Assembly (NCBI GenBank): GCA_033558025.1
Contig: JAUCEF010000012.1
Span: 372,001 to 436,000, forward strand
Length of the DNA stretch: 64,000 nt
Source: Phytophthora sp. 'mugwort'
Taxonomy: Eukaryota > Oomycota > Peronosporomycetes > Peronosporales > Peronosporaceae
Reading direction: 5' to 3'
How positions within the stretch are numbered: position 1 is the first letter of the stretch; each line of letters starts with the position of its first letter. The translations under genes were made by a program, and so were the position numbers. Of this stretch, positions 30,210-41,921 are shown piece after piece. Under the pieces are notes generated by a model. It made no database searches. It was not told the DNA's origin and was given only the letters and a program-made list of their open reading frames with translations.

Positions 30210-32150
30210 TCATCGAGGCTTCCCTCGCGAGGCAGTAACCGAAATGCCTTGAGCACAGCGTTGGAGGTACGCCACGATTTTGTTTGACGCAAGCTCTCCA
30301 AGATGACGGACATTATCCTTGTAGCTCGATGACGACTCGTGGAGCAAATAACAGTCTTCGATGAAGAACTCCATGAAGGCTACGAGTTGCTTGGCGTCCG
30401 ACTTCTTGTGCTTGTTAATACTCAGCCATCCAAGCGGAGCCGACGTGTACCACGCAACTAGAGGGCGACGAGAGGTATCGCCTTCGATCGGCGTCGGCAC
30501 TTCACGGCTACGTTTTCACCTGCCAATCTTGGTCACTATGCTTGATCTCGGCGGTGTCCTGGTGTGTTCTCTCCAATGTTGATGCTTGTAGATTCTAGCA
30601 AGTTGACTCGGGCCTAGAGGCGACAGTTGAACTTGATTAACCTATCTATCAAGGCAGCCGGATGATCAAACGCATCTTTGACCTTCAAGTTTCCTTCGGT
30701 GAGGTCGTCCCGCGGTGGTGTGGGCGGGAGCAGTAGCCCTCGTCAGTTGCCGTGACTATGCAAGCAGCCCCCGCCCCCCCCCCCCCCCCCCCCCCCGACG
30801 TAGTCACACCAGAAACTTCAGCAAAACGCTGAAACGTTGTAATTGCTGGCCCCTGCGCGTTGGGCTTCATCAGCGACGGATAGTGGAGGATGACGGTTGC
30901 TAACGACATGTCTCTCACAGCAGCACAAACGTTGGAGGCCATGTTACTTGTGGCTAACCGCTTTAATCTTCTCTTGTATGGCCGAGGCGAAGACCTCGAG
31001 CGACGAAAAACAAAAAACATAGGCTTGCTTTGGTGCCATTACACTCAGCACCTTCGTGACTTGATGGTCTTCTTTCAGAGTATTGAAGACGTAGACGAAG
31101 GCTTGGTCGTCTTGGTCACGTTCCAGGCTTCACCTCGAAGATCTACTGCGTCATCAGCTCTGAGCTCGCATTAACATGTTGGGCCCCGCCGCGTCGAAAC
31201 GAATGATATATCAGCGGCTCTTCGACTCCAGCGGAGACAGCGACACGATCGAGCAAGCGGTTGACAAGAGCGTGGATACCAACCGTCATCGTCGTGTGGA
31301 CATTCCTGCTTCTCTTCGACGCCTGAAAAAAATCCAGGGCCCCGCTGTCCTCAAGCAGGTCCGGCAACGGGATGGAGTTTGTCAGTTCAACGGGGGCGTC
31401 TTTTGACTGCACTGACAAGCGGTTGAGGAACGCTGCGTGCGGTAACTCTGGGCGATCAAAGCCAGCACGAGCGCCAGCAGCAGGCAAGCCGCGAAATCAG
31501 CGTCGGGGAGAGCGACAGTGCCTGTTCGTCGGACGTCTTCATGCGGATGAAGCGGATGAAGAACACACTGCAAGCCCATATGGAGTGCTGTTGCTTACAA
31601 GCGAAGGTCAGGCCGAAGCGCGGTCAAGAGGTACCACATGAAGCACAACACAGCTCCATCTTGGTAGTGCGACGCGCAGCTAGCCCTTGAATACAGAATA
31701 CCTTATCTTCTTGAGATCCTCCTTCGTGTATGCAACCCCCGCTTTCGCGTTTGATGCTGTGCTGCTAAAGCGTACGCCCCATGCTCAGCAGCTGTCGTTT
31801 TACAGTGACACCTTGGACTGAATACTCGTCCAGGAGCCAGCACTTCACCTGGCGGAAGTATTGAGCGGCGGAGTGGCTCGACAGGTGTTGCCCAGTGTTC
31901 CTGCCTGAAATGTCAGGTACACATCAAACTTGTCCATCAGCGCCACTAGAATACCGCGTGCGCGGCTTAGGTCCGCGACGACCAAAATTCGAGCACGCTC
32001 CATGATTGTGCTTTCAGCGGAGAGCAAGCGCTCGAACGCCTTCGTGGCCGACACTCTCACGCGCTTGGTGTTGGCAGGCTTCAAGTATTTCATGCTTATC
32101 GTTCTTGGTCGGAGAGGCGGTAAATATGCGAGTGATACGTGGTCCACCAC
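30210..32150 (-). mobile_element. Crypton-type tyrosine recombinase element, broken
   Basis: Minus-strand pieces match the oomycete Crypton protein in order. From 32093: MKYLKPANTKRVRVSATKAF, ALMDKFDVYLTFQAGT, then RQYFRQVKCWLLDEY and FIRMKTSDEQALSL. At 31.15-31.25 kb comes IYHSFRRGGAQHVNASSEL, holding the H-x2-R box of the tyrosine recombinase active site. Downstream are NVCAAVRDMSLATVILHYPS, a Gly run encoded by a C tract, and SRRPLVAWYTSAPLG with VAFMEFFIEDCYLL, which fit the accessory C-terminal domain. Cryptons move with a tyrosine recombinase and no RNA step. Stops and frameshifts are many; the final catalytic Tyr was not found. The ends were not located. Confidence 0.8.
30774..30796. 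repeat. 23-base C homopolymer
   Basis: An uninterrupted run of 23 C on the plus strand lies inside the Crypton remnant, where the minus strand reads as poly-Gly. It could be a real slippage tract or a length artefact of sequencing. Confidence 0.9.
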
Positions 32151-34174
32151 ATGTTTGTAGCCTGATACACATATCTGGGCATCAGCTGCGACCAGATAGG
32201 GTGGAAGCGCTCTGCTTCCGACTGCAACCTCTATTCGCGTTGTTATGAAAATATGAAGCGATTTGACTCGCCAAAAACGTTAAAGATGGGTTTCATAGGC
32301 TAAAGAGAATCAGAAAATATTCTCATTAACTACTATGCACCATACTATGGTCAAGCTTGGTCGGGAAGACAATGATATCCATCCTTATCGCCGCAGGTGG
32401 TGGATCTCTACGTTTGGCGATACGTGCGGCGTATAGATAATAGAAGTGTCTTCAGGATTGCTATTACAAATAGTGCCGTCGTTAATCCATGTGAATGCCT
32501 GACTGGAGCAGGAGAGATTCCAATATATATTGATACCATAATATCTGTAATAAGTGCTAAAATACAGTATTAAATATGTGCTGGCGGGGTTCTCATCAAT
32601 ATTTATTAAGCACAATTTGAATATACAGATGACCCTGTCGCTAATCATCGCGGAAATATTTATCAATCTGTAAGGGTATTCCTCTTACGGAATAGTGGAA
32701 GAGCTGGTACCACCTATTTGGTAATTGTAGCCACATGTACCCTCACAGCCAGGGTTCTGTAGCATGCGAGATATCTGACAAGTCACAGATCTCGTATAGT
32801 AAATGTGACCGATTATTGCGCCGAGGAGCGTTTCATACGTGCTCGAGTCATACGGTAACCTTGTCACCAAAGCGTGAATCTGTCGGCCGCCTGTCCTTCC
32901 TCGCATGCTCTGGCGGCGCTTCATGTCAACACCGCCTACAAATCTGCCGTTTACTCTGCTCCATGCGTCGAAGGTCCTGATGACTTTGGAGAAGTATCGA
33001 CTGCTGTTGGGCTCGCTCATTGTTGGTCTTTGTTCGCAGTGGATTAATGAAAACGGAGCCTGCAGAAAGCACGCACTCCTGGAACGCTGTCGAGCTACCC
33101 CTCCCCAGCTAGACGCATGCAAATTTCGCAATACTTATCTTCCCCCATCTCAAATCGACGACGTACATTAACATTTATACACCTCGTCGACATTTCACAA
33201 ACTATCGTGTCGTTCCATGATGCGCACGCTCACTGATCCGTTTCTAAGGGAATGACACGAGCGAAATCTTTTACTAGTGGTTATCACGGTTCGTAGGTAC
33301 GCTGTAGGTAGGCATCTGAAGGCAACACTGATCAACCAGCGAGTGACTGCAGCATTCCTACGATGGCCTTTTTATCACACTGATCCTTCGGCTGAGATCG
33401 CTGTAGGGCTGCAGTCCCAGCTCTATGTAAAACTTGATTGACTGAATTTCTGCGACGAGAGCGGCCTCAGCCCGTGCAAGCAAGGAAGGAGGGATCCTGC
33501 TCTCGAAACCACGGGCAATAAACGCTGGTCCGACGAGGAAGTGAGCACGCTGATTAACTATATGTGTGATCAACTGGATGCCTACACCACCGGCGTCAAG
33601 GAACGCTTCTACAGCAGCGTCAGGGTTCATTTAGACTCGTTCCAGTATAGCAAATCAACGACGCACAAAAAACAAAGATGCTCGAACTTCACAGCTCCTA
33701 CAAGACCTACAAAATGAAAACTCGGCAGCTCCGGATATGTATGGCTCGAAGGACAGTGATCCATCCAACATTGAAGATATTCTGGTGGACGGCGTTTCTT
33801 TTTTCTTTTAGCTGCTAATATGGGCTTGTTCCTAGCCATGTTGCAAAATAAATGCTCATATTACGACATCGACGAGAGTTTCGACTCGCATCATAACAGC
33901 GCTCAGCCAGTGCTCATGGCGCCAGGGTGTAACGTCATCTACGCGAATGGGGCAACGACGATCTCGACGCCCACTACTCCATTAGTGGTGGATGAACAAG
34001 AAGCGCAGAACTGTCTGGCCCAGCAGTCAATTCGGAGACGGCGGTAGTTGCCTCACTCAATGACGAGCCGGCTTCCGCCAGACTGACACCATGAGAGCAA
34101 CTGGAACGACGGCAACTCCGCCTCCACTTCCGCTAAAACGGCTCTTCTCAAACGCCCACCCGCCCAGCCTGCAT
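32151..34174. other. No gene recognised
   Basis: Frames of 148 codons (32685-33131, minus), 90 codons (33358-33630, minus) and 75 codons (33820-34047, plus) are open but show no domain I know. The plus-strand stretch SAAPDMYGSKDSDPSNIED near 33.75 kb looks protein-like. I make no functional call. Confidence 0.35.
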
Positions 34175-34261
34175 GTCATAGTGATGTTGGCTACATCATT
34201 AGGGTACACTGGTACACCATTCTGAAGAGTGAGTTGGCACTCTTCATGTAACCCCGTTACA
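34175..34261 (-). repeat. Truncated LTR, 3' copy
   Basis: In element orientation it begins TGTAACGGGGTTACA and contains an inverted repeat, AAGAGTG with CACTCTT. A purine-rich tract (AGTGGGGGA) directly precedes the TG, as a polypurine tract would. It matches 43896-43983 and stops matching after CACTATGAC, so only the first 87 bp of the LTR remain. Confidence 0.65.
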
Positions 34262-34446
34262 TCCCCCACTTAGGTTCGGTTTACCGACCATCCAGGGCGA
34301 GTGAAAGGAAGTCACCGCCTTTCACTCTCCAATTCGAATTACATCGGCTTCGTTGCCGGTTGTTTCCGCAGCCGGCTCACTTTCTTTTGCGCCCCGAGCA
34401 CTTTCGCGTGCTCTTCTTCTTCTCGGCTTCCACGTCAGCCTCAAGC

Positions 34447-35740
34447 ATGACCAAGACTCGGTCTGACAGCGGTGTGAAAGCGCCTGCCAAGCCTGTTGCT
34501 TCAAAGCAGCAGACTGAGAGGTTTAAGCCGTCTGGCAAAGGCTCGGTCACTAAGATATCCACCTAGGTGGCATCAGAGGTGACTCCCAAGGCGCCTCAGC
34601 CGCCTGTAGAGGATACTGAGCTCCTCATGGACTATGAGGAGGACTCTCCCATATCCTGGGGTGATAATGAAATCCCGTCGTCAAAGGGTCTGACGGCGAC
34701 CCGAGTCAGTCCGATTCGCTTGGGTCTCGTACCCCATTGTCTAGCCATCATGGCGACGATAGCGGGGAGCAGAAGTCGCCCCAACGCAAGAGGAGCCCAG
34801 GATCACCCAAGAGGACGAAGAGAAACCTCGTTCTCCGGACAAGAACTTGACGCTCGCGGAGGCAACTGCCCGCGTCAAGACTGCGAAGGCAACAACAGCC
34901 TCGAAAGTCAGTCATAAGTGGCGGGCTGCTTTCCGGACTCCACTCCGTGGGGAGTTGGGTACCATCACGTACATGAACAAGGGCCTCTTTAGCTCTTTTT
35001 CCGACTAGGAGGAAGAGGGCCAGGTCGGCTGAGAGATCTCGAACGATCTCGACGGACAGCAGTCGGAGTACCAGGCTGCTCGTCATAACAGAGTGCGTTC
35101 CCCGGTGACCCGGCCGTCTGTGATGAAGTATTCTTCACCTGTCCGTGGGGGACAACCTTATGCTCCTGGGTACTTCCCTACTGAGGCGTCCCACGGAGCG
35201 GACGCCTACATGGGTCAGCTCCAGCCGCCTCGCGTGCTTCTCGGCGGACGGTCTTCTCGGGCTCTTATGAGCGCCACCCGGTGGTCAAGCAGCCCCTGTT
35301 TCAGAACATGAGCATTGCTCGACGCTTGCCGCTGGTACCGCGTGGTATCCCACTCAAGGAGTTCACGAGCCGGCAAAAGCAGCCAGAGCTCCGATCGTGA
35401 CTGCGACCTGTGTGGGACTATCCAGCCGTGATGCCAACACATGACGACTCCATCCAAGAGGCCGAGGCTGTCTTCTGGAAGCGGGAAGCTACGCGTTGCT
35501 GACAAGGACAACTTGATGTTCTCCCGCGGGATCTCACGTTGGAGGACATCCTCGACCTCTGAGATCTACGCATTGAGTTTGCCCATGTGGTAGGCACGCA
35601 ACAGCTCTCTAAAGATCTGCAGAAGCATCCTGCTTCTAACGCTCATGATGAGCGCGGGTATGGACTTGGTTCTACGGCCACACTCCGTTTGGGCAAGAAA
35701 GTCCGAACTACTTACGAAGCTGTCACCGATACAGTTCCAG
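34447..35740 (+). pseudogene. Gag-like ORF of a second retroelement, N-terminal part
   Basis: The ATG at 34447 opens MTKTRSDSGVKAPAKPVASK, a Lys/Ser-rich start. A TAG is followed in frame by VASEVTPKAPQPPVEDTELL and then MDYEEDSPISWGDNEIP. Later pieces are SPVRGGQPYAPGYFPTEASH and, in another frame, ERGYGLGSTATLRLGKKVRT ending near TTYEAVTDT. The layout resembles gag-like ORFs of Phytophthora gypsy-type elements, but I recognise it only loosely. It lies on the opposite strand from the pol genes around it. Low-complexity, charged composition suits a nucleic-acid-binding structural protein. Confidence 0.4.
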
Positions 35741-36090
35741 ATCGCGGCAGGCTTCGGGCAGTCAGCCTGGAGACGTTCAACCGTCTCCCAGGAGCTCTCA
35801 GCCTCTGAGTACCCCCTCCACTTCACGCGGAGCCGGCGCTTCCCGTCAACGCGCCACCCCTGGAGCACACACTCCATGTGGTAGTGGGTCTCCCCATTAC
35901 GGTCGAGGAGAGACAGCGGCACCCTCGTGCGAGTACGAGTATGAGGCACCGCCTCTCTGGTCCGCCTCAAGACCTGGTGTACCGCCTTCGGCTCCACCGC
36001 GAGCAGTTGAAGACGCCGCCCTTCATTGACGAGTTCTTCCTCTTCTTGAGATTGTGCTTGGACTTGGTGAGGGCGGGGCTGCCGCCGCGC
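35735..36090 (-). pseudogene. Gypsy integrase C-terminal region with chromodomain
   Basis: The minus-strand frame reads RNGETHYHMECVLQGWRVDG and then RRLRVKWRGYSEAESSWETV. The VKWRGY and SWE motifs define a chromodomain. The stretch before it is typical of the linker after the integrase core. It lies between two plus-strand gag-like segments, so the region has been rearranged or hit by insertion. Confidence 0.7.
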
Positions 36091-36099
36091 TGAGATCCT

Positions 36100-36640
36100 T
36101 GGGCCGGTTCGTGACGACGTGAATCGTCTGGCCGACGCCTTGTCGGCGTTGAAGGTCGGGTCGACCGTCGGATGAATGACGTGGCCGAGGCTTTCCGACG
36201 TCTGAATCCCCTTTGGGTGTCCATGGACCGAGGCCAGCAAGAGATGTATTTCCTTCAGGGCCTCCTGCGGTCTGTGCCCCAAGCGGGAGCGACTCCTGCG
36301 TACCCCCAGCCGTATCACTATGGCTCATACTCAGCGTATGCAGCCGGCGTTCCTTCGCATAAAGCCCCTTCCGCGGTCTCGCAAGGGTCCTGGGCTTCTG
36401 GCCCTGGGCGCTCTCAAAGGGAAGATCGCAGCCTCGCTTTAGAGAGCTGGGGCCTACCGGGCTGCCGAGCCCCGCGGATCATGGTACCGCTTCAGCCGTT
36501 CCACGTTGAATGTCGGGTGGGTCGTCATCGACGTAGGCAGGTCAATGATATATGCATGCCTGACCAGGACCGCGAAATGCCCAATCAAGCGGTGCTTCAG
36601 CTTGTTGCTCTCAACGGAACTTACCGTGACGAGTGGTAGG
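36100..36640 (+). pseudogene. Gag-like ORF of a second retroelement, C-terminal part
   Basis: Plus-strand pieces VNRLADALSALKVGSTV and, after a frameshift, RMNDVAEAFRRLNPLWVSMD then QEMYFLQGLLRSVPQ look like a coiled-coil stretch. A Tyr/Ala-rich segment (YHYGSYSAYAAGVPSHKAP) follows. The stop at 36637-36639 ends the frame. It appears to continue the ORF begun at 34447 beyond the chromodomain insertion. Confidence 0.4.
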
Positions 36641-36768
36641 TTCCTAGTGTCGAGTAGGGCGAATTCACTCCATTAAACACGTTTAAGTTTCCCCTTCCAT
36701 TCTTGTCAGAGTATTCCTTTTGTTTTGTCATGTGCCGCTACCATGGCATCACAGACACGGCTGATTTT

Positions 36769-37700
36769 TCATTCATTCAGCCAGGTGTCTATAAAAGACT
36801 CCACTTGTTTCCGTAAGGGAACCGGTCTCATCTCCGAGACCTGGGAGGAAAGCGCTTTCTGAACCTCTCCCCACTTATAACCGAAGACGGGATGCTGCCT
36901 CGTAAAGTTAGCGGCACCCCGGAGTATATCCGGTAAATGCGTGAACGCATTGTCGAGTGCAAACTCAACTACTGGCCGGCGTTCTGAACAAGTGTAGAGA
37001 GACGCTGCACAGATGATGCGTAGAGTATCCTCAAGCACTCAGTTGACTCGCTCCATCAGCCCATTCGTTTAAGGATGATCGGCAGTGGACGTGTGCAGCC
37101 TCGTTCTAAATAGTTGGAACAGCATCGCCAAAATGCAGCGGTAAACAGCGGGTCACGCTCGGAGTCATTTGTCTCCAGCAGACCATGATGGAGGAAAACG
37201 CCATGCAGGAACAGCTTCGCAGCCTGTTCCCCGGTCACGGTGTCTTTGACCGGAGCAAGGCGCATCACCTTGCTCAGACGGCACTCGAACACCAAGATGC
37301 CGGTGCTGCTGTGGCCGTCGGCGGAAGTCCAAAGATGAAGTCCAGACTCATCGACTTCCAGCAGTCCGCTGGGACGGGAAGGCTCTGCAAGGGAGCCGAG
37401 GCGTGTCCGGCGGGTTTCACCCGCTGATATGTTTCATATGTCTTCACGTACTGTGCGGCCCACTTGTACATGTGGGCCCACCAAAAGAGACCCTAGACAG
37501 ACCGATTGGAAGGGCTTCTCGCGGCCCAAGTGACCGCTGGACGGCGCATCGTGCGCCTCCTGTAGGATGGCAAACTTGAGATCTCGTCGCTTGGAACGAC
37601 TACCCGAGGGGTTTCGTGGGGATCCATTTGATAGTATAGCAGGCCATCGGCCCACTCGTATCGATGGAGCCGGGCTCTCTGACGTGGCGTGAGCCACTCA
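36769..37700 (-). pseudogene. Gypsy integrase, zinc-binding and core, broken
   Basis: HDAPSSGHLGREKPF near 37.53 kb is the H2C2 zinc-binding region. At 36.9-37.05 kb, LEDTLRIICAASLYTCSERR then PVVEFALDNAFTH matches the conserved end of the integrase core (usually PVVEFALNNAVH), which holds the catalytic Glu. The intervening core is frameshifted and the middle Asp was not located. The frame ends at 36769. Confidence 0.68.
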
Positions 37701-38064
37701 AACTTGACTTCCTTGCCAGCGGCCAGGAAACGCACCAGATGTGTCAGGGCTTCGTCGCACCGATACGCCATACGTATCTGATCGTATAGATCGGTCGTGG
37801 CACGACTGATGCGCGCCAGCTCATAGTCCGGCGTGTGTGACAACGCATCGTCAAGCACGTTGATTTTGCCAGGCTTGTCCTCGAAGGGGAAGTTGTATTG
37901 CGCGAAGAAGGACAGCCATCTCGCCATCCGTTGGAACAGATGGGTCGAATTTGTCGCCGTCCGTAAGGATGCGTGATCTGTGTAGATCCCAAGTGGCTAT
38001 GAGCCCAGGAGGTACACCGGGAACTTGCCAAGGGCGTACTCCATAGCAAGCATCTCCTTATCAT
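37493..38064 (-). pseudogene. Gypsy RNase H region and RH-integrase linker, broken
   Basis: MARWLSFFAQYNFPFEDKPG then KINVLDDALSHTPDYEL is the end of the RNase H domain (typically W-x2-FF-x-EYNF, then KPGK-x-N-x-LADALSRRPDY). It runs on into AYRCDEALTHLVRFL and LHRYEWADGLLYYQ, the linker before integrase. Another frame upstream holds the rest of RNase H. RNase H degrades the RNA of the cDNA hybrid. Confidence 0.7.
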
Positions 38065-38559
38065 GGACGAGTTAGTTTCATTCGGCAGCCTTGAGCTGCC
38101 TGGACGGAATCGAGATCACTCGTTCACGTCCTGCTTCATCGTGCTGCAGAAAAGGCACATCTGATTGCATAACCGGATGCATTGCAGACGACGCTGAACG
38201 GCTTCGTCCCGTCCGGCAGCGCCAGGACAGGCACCTTCCGAAGGCTTGCCTTGACATTGTCAAAGGCTTCCCGGTGCTCACGCCCCAGTGCCAGTCTGTC
38301 TCCTTCTTCAGAAGATCTTTAGAAGATGCGACAAGGGTCTAGCCAGACCCGCGTACCCTTCGCTGTACTATGGAGGGAGTTGGCCAAGACCAGCCACTTC
38401 ATCAGGTCCTGCTGGGAACTTGGCGTTGACCAAGCCGAACGGCCTTGACCTTCTCCGGGTCGGATCGAACGCCGACGTTGCTAACGAGAACTTTAATCTC
38501 TTGCGCCGCGAAGACGCACTTGTCGATATTGGCATGAAGCATTTTCGCTCCTATGACCT

Positions 38560-39200
38560 CTAAGGCTCGGTGGGCTCCAAATGCACCTCCGCCTTGCCTC
38601 CCTCAGCACGGCTATGGACGAAGATGTCGTCGAAGTATGACTGCGCGTAGGCACGCAGTGATCTAAACAACTGCGTGATCAGGCGATTGAACGTCGCCGG
38701 GGCATTGGACAGGCCCTGTGGCATCCAAATCCACTCCCAGATCATACCGCTCGTGGAGCTCACTGCGGTGAGCGGGACGTCACTCTCGCGCACCAGGATC
38801 TGGTAGTATCCGTCGCCCAGATCCAGGGCGCTGTATACCGAGCACCAGACCATGTTGTTTAACAACACATCCTTCCTCGGGATGATTGTCTTGGCCGGAA
38901 CCATCGCGCTGCTTATTCAAAGCATGAACCAGACACCACTTCTCGTTCGGCTTCCGAACGCAGAAGGTTGGCGTCGAGCGCGGGGATTTCGATCCCCGCA
39001 CCATGCCTGCCTTGACCTTAACGGCAAAGAAGGCACCAATGACCTCGCACTATTCGCGAGGCAGTGGCCATTGTCTGGTGACACAGTACTTTGTGCCCGG
39101 CACAAGATCAACCTCGTGCCTGATCCCACGTTCCGGTGGGGGTTGAGACGGTGGATTCTTGGACACCACGTCATCGAACTCATTCATTAAACGATACACT
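38560..39200 (-). pseudogene. Gypsy reverse transcriptase, broken
   Basis: Between 38904 and 38560 the frame gives MVWCSVYSALDLGDGYYQIL (palm motif A with catalytic Asp), MPQGLSNAPATFNRLI (motif B) and AYAQSYFDDIFVHSRAE (motif C, YFDD with both catalytic Asp residues). Upstream, the segment to about 39.2 kb in other frames contains a start-of-RT region (HEVDLVPGTKYCVTRQWPL). Active-site residues are intact, but the gene is split by frameshifts. Confidence 0.8.
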
Positions 39201-39869
39201 GGATCCTTTGGGTTCTTGAGAAACTCAGAACCCAAGCGTGATGCACGCTGGGAGGAGAATGCCTCCAGGACGCCCTCGTCCATAACCGAGGAGGAGTTCA
39301 ATTCTTCAGGAGTGAACTTTGCTTCAAGTGTACCATCTCCGCGATATTCCCGGCCTTCAGGTCGGCCACGAAATCTGTCGGCGTCAACTCTTCGAGGTTC
39401 AGGAGCTCTGACCCCTCGGGCAGCGGCTCTAGCTAGATGCCGCCTTCCTTGACCCGATGGCCGATCTCGCCGCCGACGATGTGATAACATCTTTCGACGG
39501 ACCGTTGAAAGAACCCGGGCCCTGGGTTCCAAGTCACTTGAAGCGACTCCAGTCTGAAGTGACTTCAGACTCGACTTGCGGTGTCGACTATGTCGTCGAC
39601 GGCGACCGTGACGTACTACTTGGTGACCGATTTCACCATGACATCGGTCACCCAGCGGATTGCCTGTCACTCCACTTGCATCCTGAGGCCCGCGGCCATG
39701 ATGCCACCGCATACTGTCGGCCACGCCACGCATGGCGTGTAACGACACACCGTCATCATGACGAGTGTCGTGATCGTGACACATGTCACCAATATGACCC
39801 AGCGGGTTTCATGCCGCTCCAGTCTTAGCCTACGAGCTCTGCTCGGGCCTCTTGTCCTCGACACCTTCA

Positions 39870-40260
39870 GTGTCTACCAGTTCGGATACTCCGATTCCAG
39901 CACGTTGACCGACTCGGTCCAGTGCCCGCGCCAAAAGCGCTTTTGCTTCCTAGCGGAGGTGTGTTCATGACTCACCAAAGCTCCACCAGTAGTGAAGCGC
40001 GTTGCGCCCAAGGTCTTCGACCTCCAATCAATCTTTGGCTCATGGCGATCCAGCCATGCCATGCCCATGATGAGGTCGTACTCGAATCCAGGTCCAGGAC
40101 CAGACAGGGTTCCACGCTATTGAAGTCGAGAAACTTCACGCCCAGGTTCACAGAACCTTAGTCACTGTGACACGGGTCCCCGCCGTTAGGCGAACAGTTA
40201 CTCCTGCGCTCCCTGAACGCCTCGGTGTATTGCTGACTTCCTTCGATTGTGGAGCGTCGA
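39870..40260 (-). pseudogene. Gypsy aspartic protease region, broken
   Basis: SGASNNYARRSTIEGSQQY resembles the start of the retroviral-type protease (usually DTGASGNF). Later HGWIAMSQRLIGG and, in the neighbouring frame, MGMAWLDRHEPKIDWRSKTL match the conserved GMPWLEKHEPWIDW segment. The catalytic DTG is not preserved as such. The protease would process gag-pol. Confidence 0.55.
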
Positions 40261-40464
40261 GCGTAGTTGCCCGACGCTCCGGAATTGATCAAGATGATTC
40301 ATGGCTTCTCAGAGCCCTCACTGTCGACTCGACGACGAGCAAGCCCGGCTTGTATACACGTTCCGTGTTAGAGAGTACGGCTCTCTCCGGGGCTGAGCCC
40401 TGTTGCCCTCTACCTACATGAGGCTCACTATAACTCAGTTCTCCCCCAGAAAGACGGCCCGCGC

Positions 40465-41406
40465 CTACTGAGTGTCGCCGTTTCCCCGCGGCGAGCCGAT
40501 GGCTTTGCTCGATGCAGAGCAAAGGCTCGTAGATGCTTGACGCGACTTGCGTGACGGGCAGGTTGCCCTCAAGTCGGTGGGGCTTCGGAAGATGAAGTAC
40601 CGACGAACACCCATACGCTGCTCGGCAGTATGAAGTTCGGCTTCCTCATCTTCAGCGTAGCTGAGGTCTATTGGGACTGGCCCGTCGGACGGAGTAGCGT
40701 TAGCAACGCCCCAGCCAAGTTGAGACGACTTAAAGTTGAACTCGATTTTCAAAGCCACGTTCACGGCCTTTTCCAAAGATAAAGGGTGAGTGCGGAAGAC
40801 TTCCGTCCTGGTCGCGCCAGCGCGGAGGCCTTCCATAAATACTGTCACAGTCACTGCTTCTTGCAGAGGGTCGGCCGCCTTACCGGCAATCAGAATTTGC
40901 AACTCCTGGACGAAGTCCAATAAGTCCTTCTTCCCTGGCGGGTACTCAGAAAGCATGACCTCATGTGATACGCCTGATTAGGCGGAGCAAACGCTTGCGA
41001 AAGCTGGCGTTTTAGCTCTTCCCAGCTCGGGAAGGCCGCGTTCACTGACGTGTCGCATGTGAGTGCTCATTCTCGTGCTCGGCCACCGAGCTTCGAGATC
41101 GACAGCGCCACGCGCTGTTGCGCAGTACGGCATGGCCAATCCCATCGCCATTTCGATCTCACGAATCCACAATATGAGGTTCTCCCCCTCCTTTCCTTCG
41201 GAAGTCTTGACGGTCACGATGAGCGGTTTAGGCCGGGAGGCCCCATCCCGCGATGTCGTCGACGTCGCTGCAGACGCCGACATCCTCTGCTGGAGGTGAT
41301 CCAACAGAGCATTCTCGTAACCTGAGAACGCCTCCAGACTCGCGTTCACCGCGTCCGGTCCTTGCGAAGCAAGACGCGTTATGCCCTCAGGGCCGAGCAA
41401 AGACAT
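40465..41406 (-). pseudogene. Gypsy gag (inner element), broken
   Basis: The frame from 41406 has GKEGENLILWIREIEMAMGL, the conserved GEKGE-x-L-x-FW-x-REIE segment of oomycete gypsy gag. The second frame (40956-40465) continues LLDFVQELQILIAGKAADPL, VTVFMEGLRAGATRTEVFR and AVNVALKIEFNFKSSQLG, the capsid-like core, and ends in a Cys-poor tail near RAEQRMGVRR. A frameshift near 40.97 kb separates the two parts. It resembles the gag at 43.1-43.6 kb. Confidence 0.7.
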
Positions 41407-41501
41407 AAGCTGTTTCAGCGCGTCTTGCTGGCTCTGGGACAGGTTAGAAAACGCTGTGGGTGCTCAATCCTCACTGATGAATAGTCCTAAGATTCAGGTG
41501 C

Positions 41502-41524
41502 GGAATTGACTACAAGTGCTACCA
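41502..41524 (-). promoter_or_regulatory. Primer-binding-site-like tract
   Basis: On the minus strand it reads TGGTAGCACTTGTAGTCAAT; TGG would pair with the CCA end of a tRNA. The same tract occurs at 43613-43634 at the same place relative to a gag gene. Confidence 0.5.
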
Positions 41525-41921
41525 GGGGCAGCGGGGCTGCGTAGCGTAGTGCGTCAAGGAAGACGTATGACTCCCCGAGTCTTAGCTGTGGTTATCCTAA
41601 CCCCTAAGGTCTCCGCAGAAGTTTAGATCACTCTAGTTACACCATTAGAGACTCAAAGAGTCAGTATTCCTAAACATAGGGTAATACGCTCTTTAATGCT
41701 AAAACTGAACTGTTCTTTGTTTGCTTATCTGCGGCATAGCCGCCTGTGGTGTAAATGTATGACTCTAACTATCTACCATAGTTTAACCTAGTCAAATGTA
41801 TATCGATGGCTCTGTGGCACGTATTGAAATCCCGTTAATCCAAGTGGTACCAAGTACCACTTACTACAAGGTGACACGTAGCACGGCCACACTCGTGTTA
41901 CCTTCGTGTAACTCCGTTACA
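41525..41921 (-). repeat. Candidate 5' LTR of the inner gypsy element
   Basis: It lies between TGTAACGGAGTTACA (41907-41921) and the primer-binding-site-like tract at 41502-41524. Only the first 15-20 bases match the LTR starts at 34.2 and 44.0 kb, so it belongs to a different subfamily or the limit is imprecise. It interrupts the outer element's protease frame. Confidence 0.4.

Noticed and set aside
39050..39784. A 244-codon minus-strand open frame
   Set aside because: Only its end (HEVDLVPGTKYCVTRQWPL) matches the gypsy pol lead-in to RT. The rest is Arg/Gly/His-rich frame-shifted text, so it was not listed as a separate gene.
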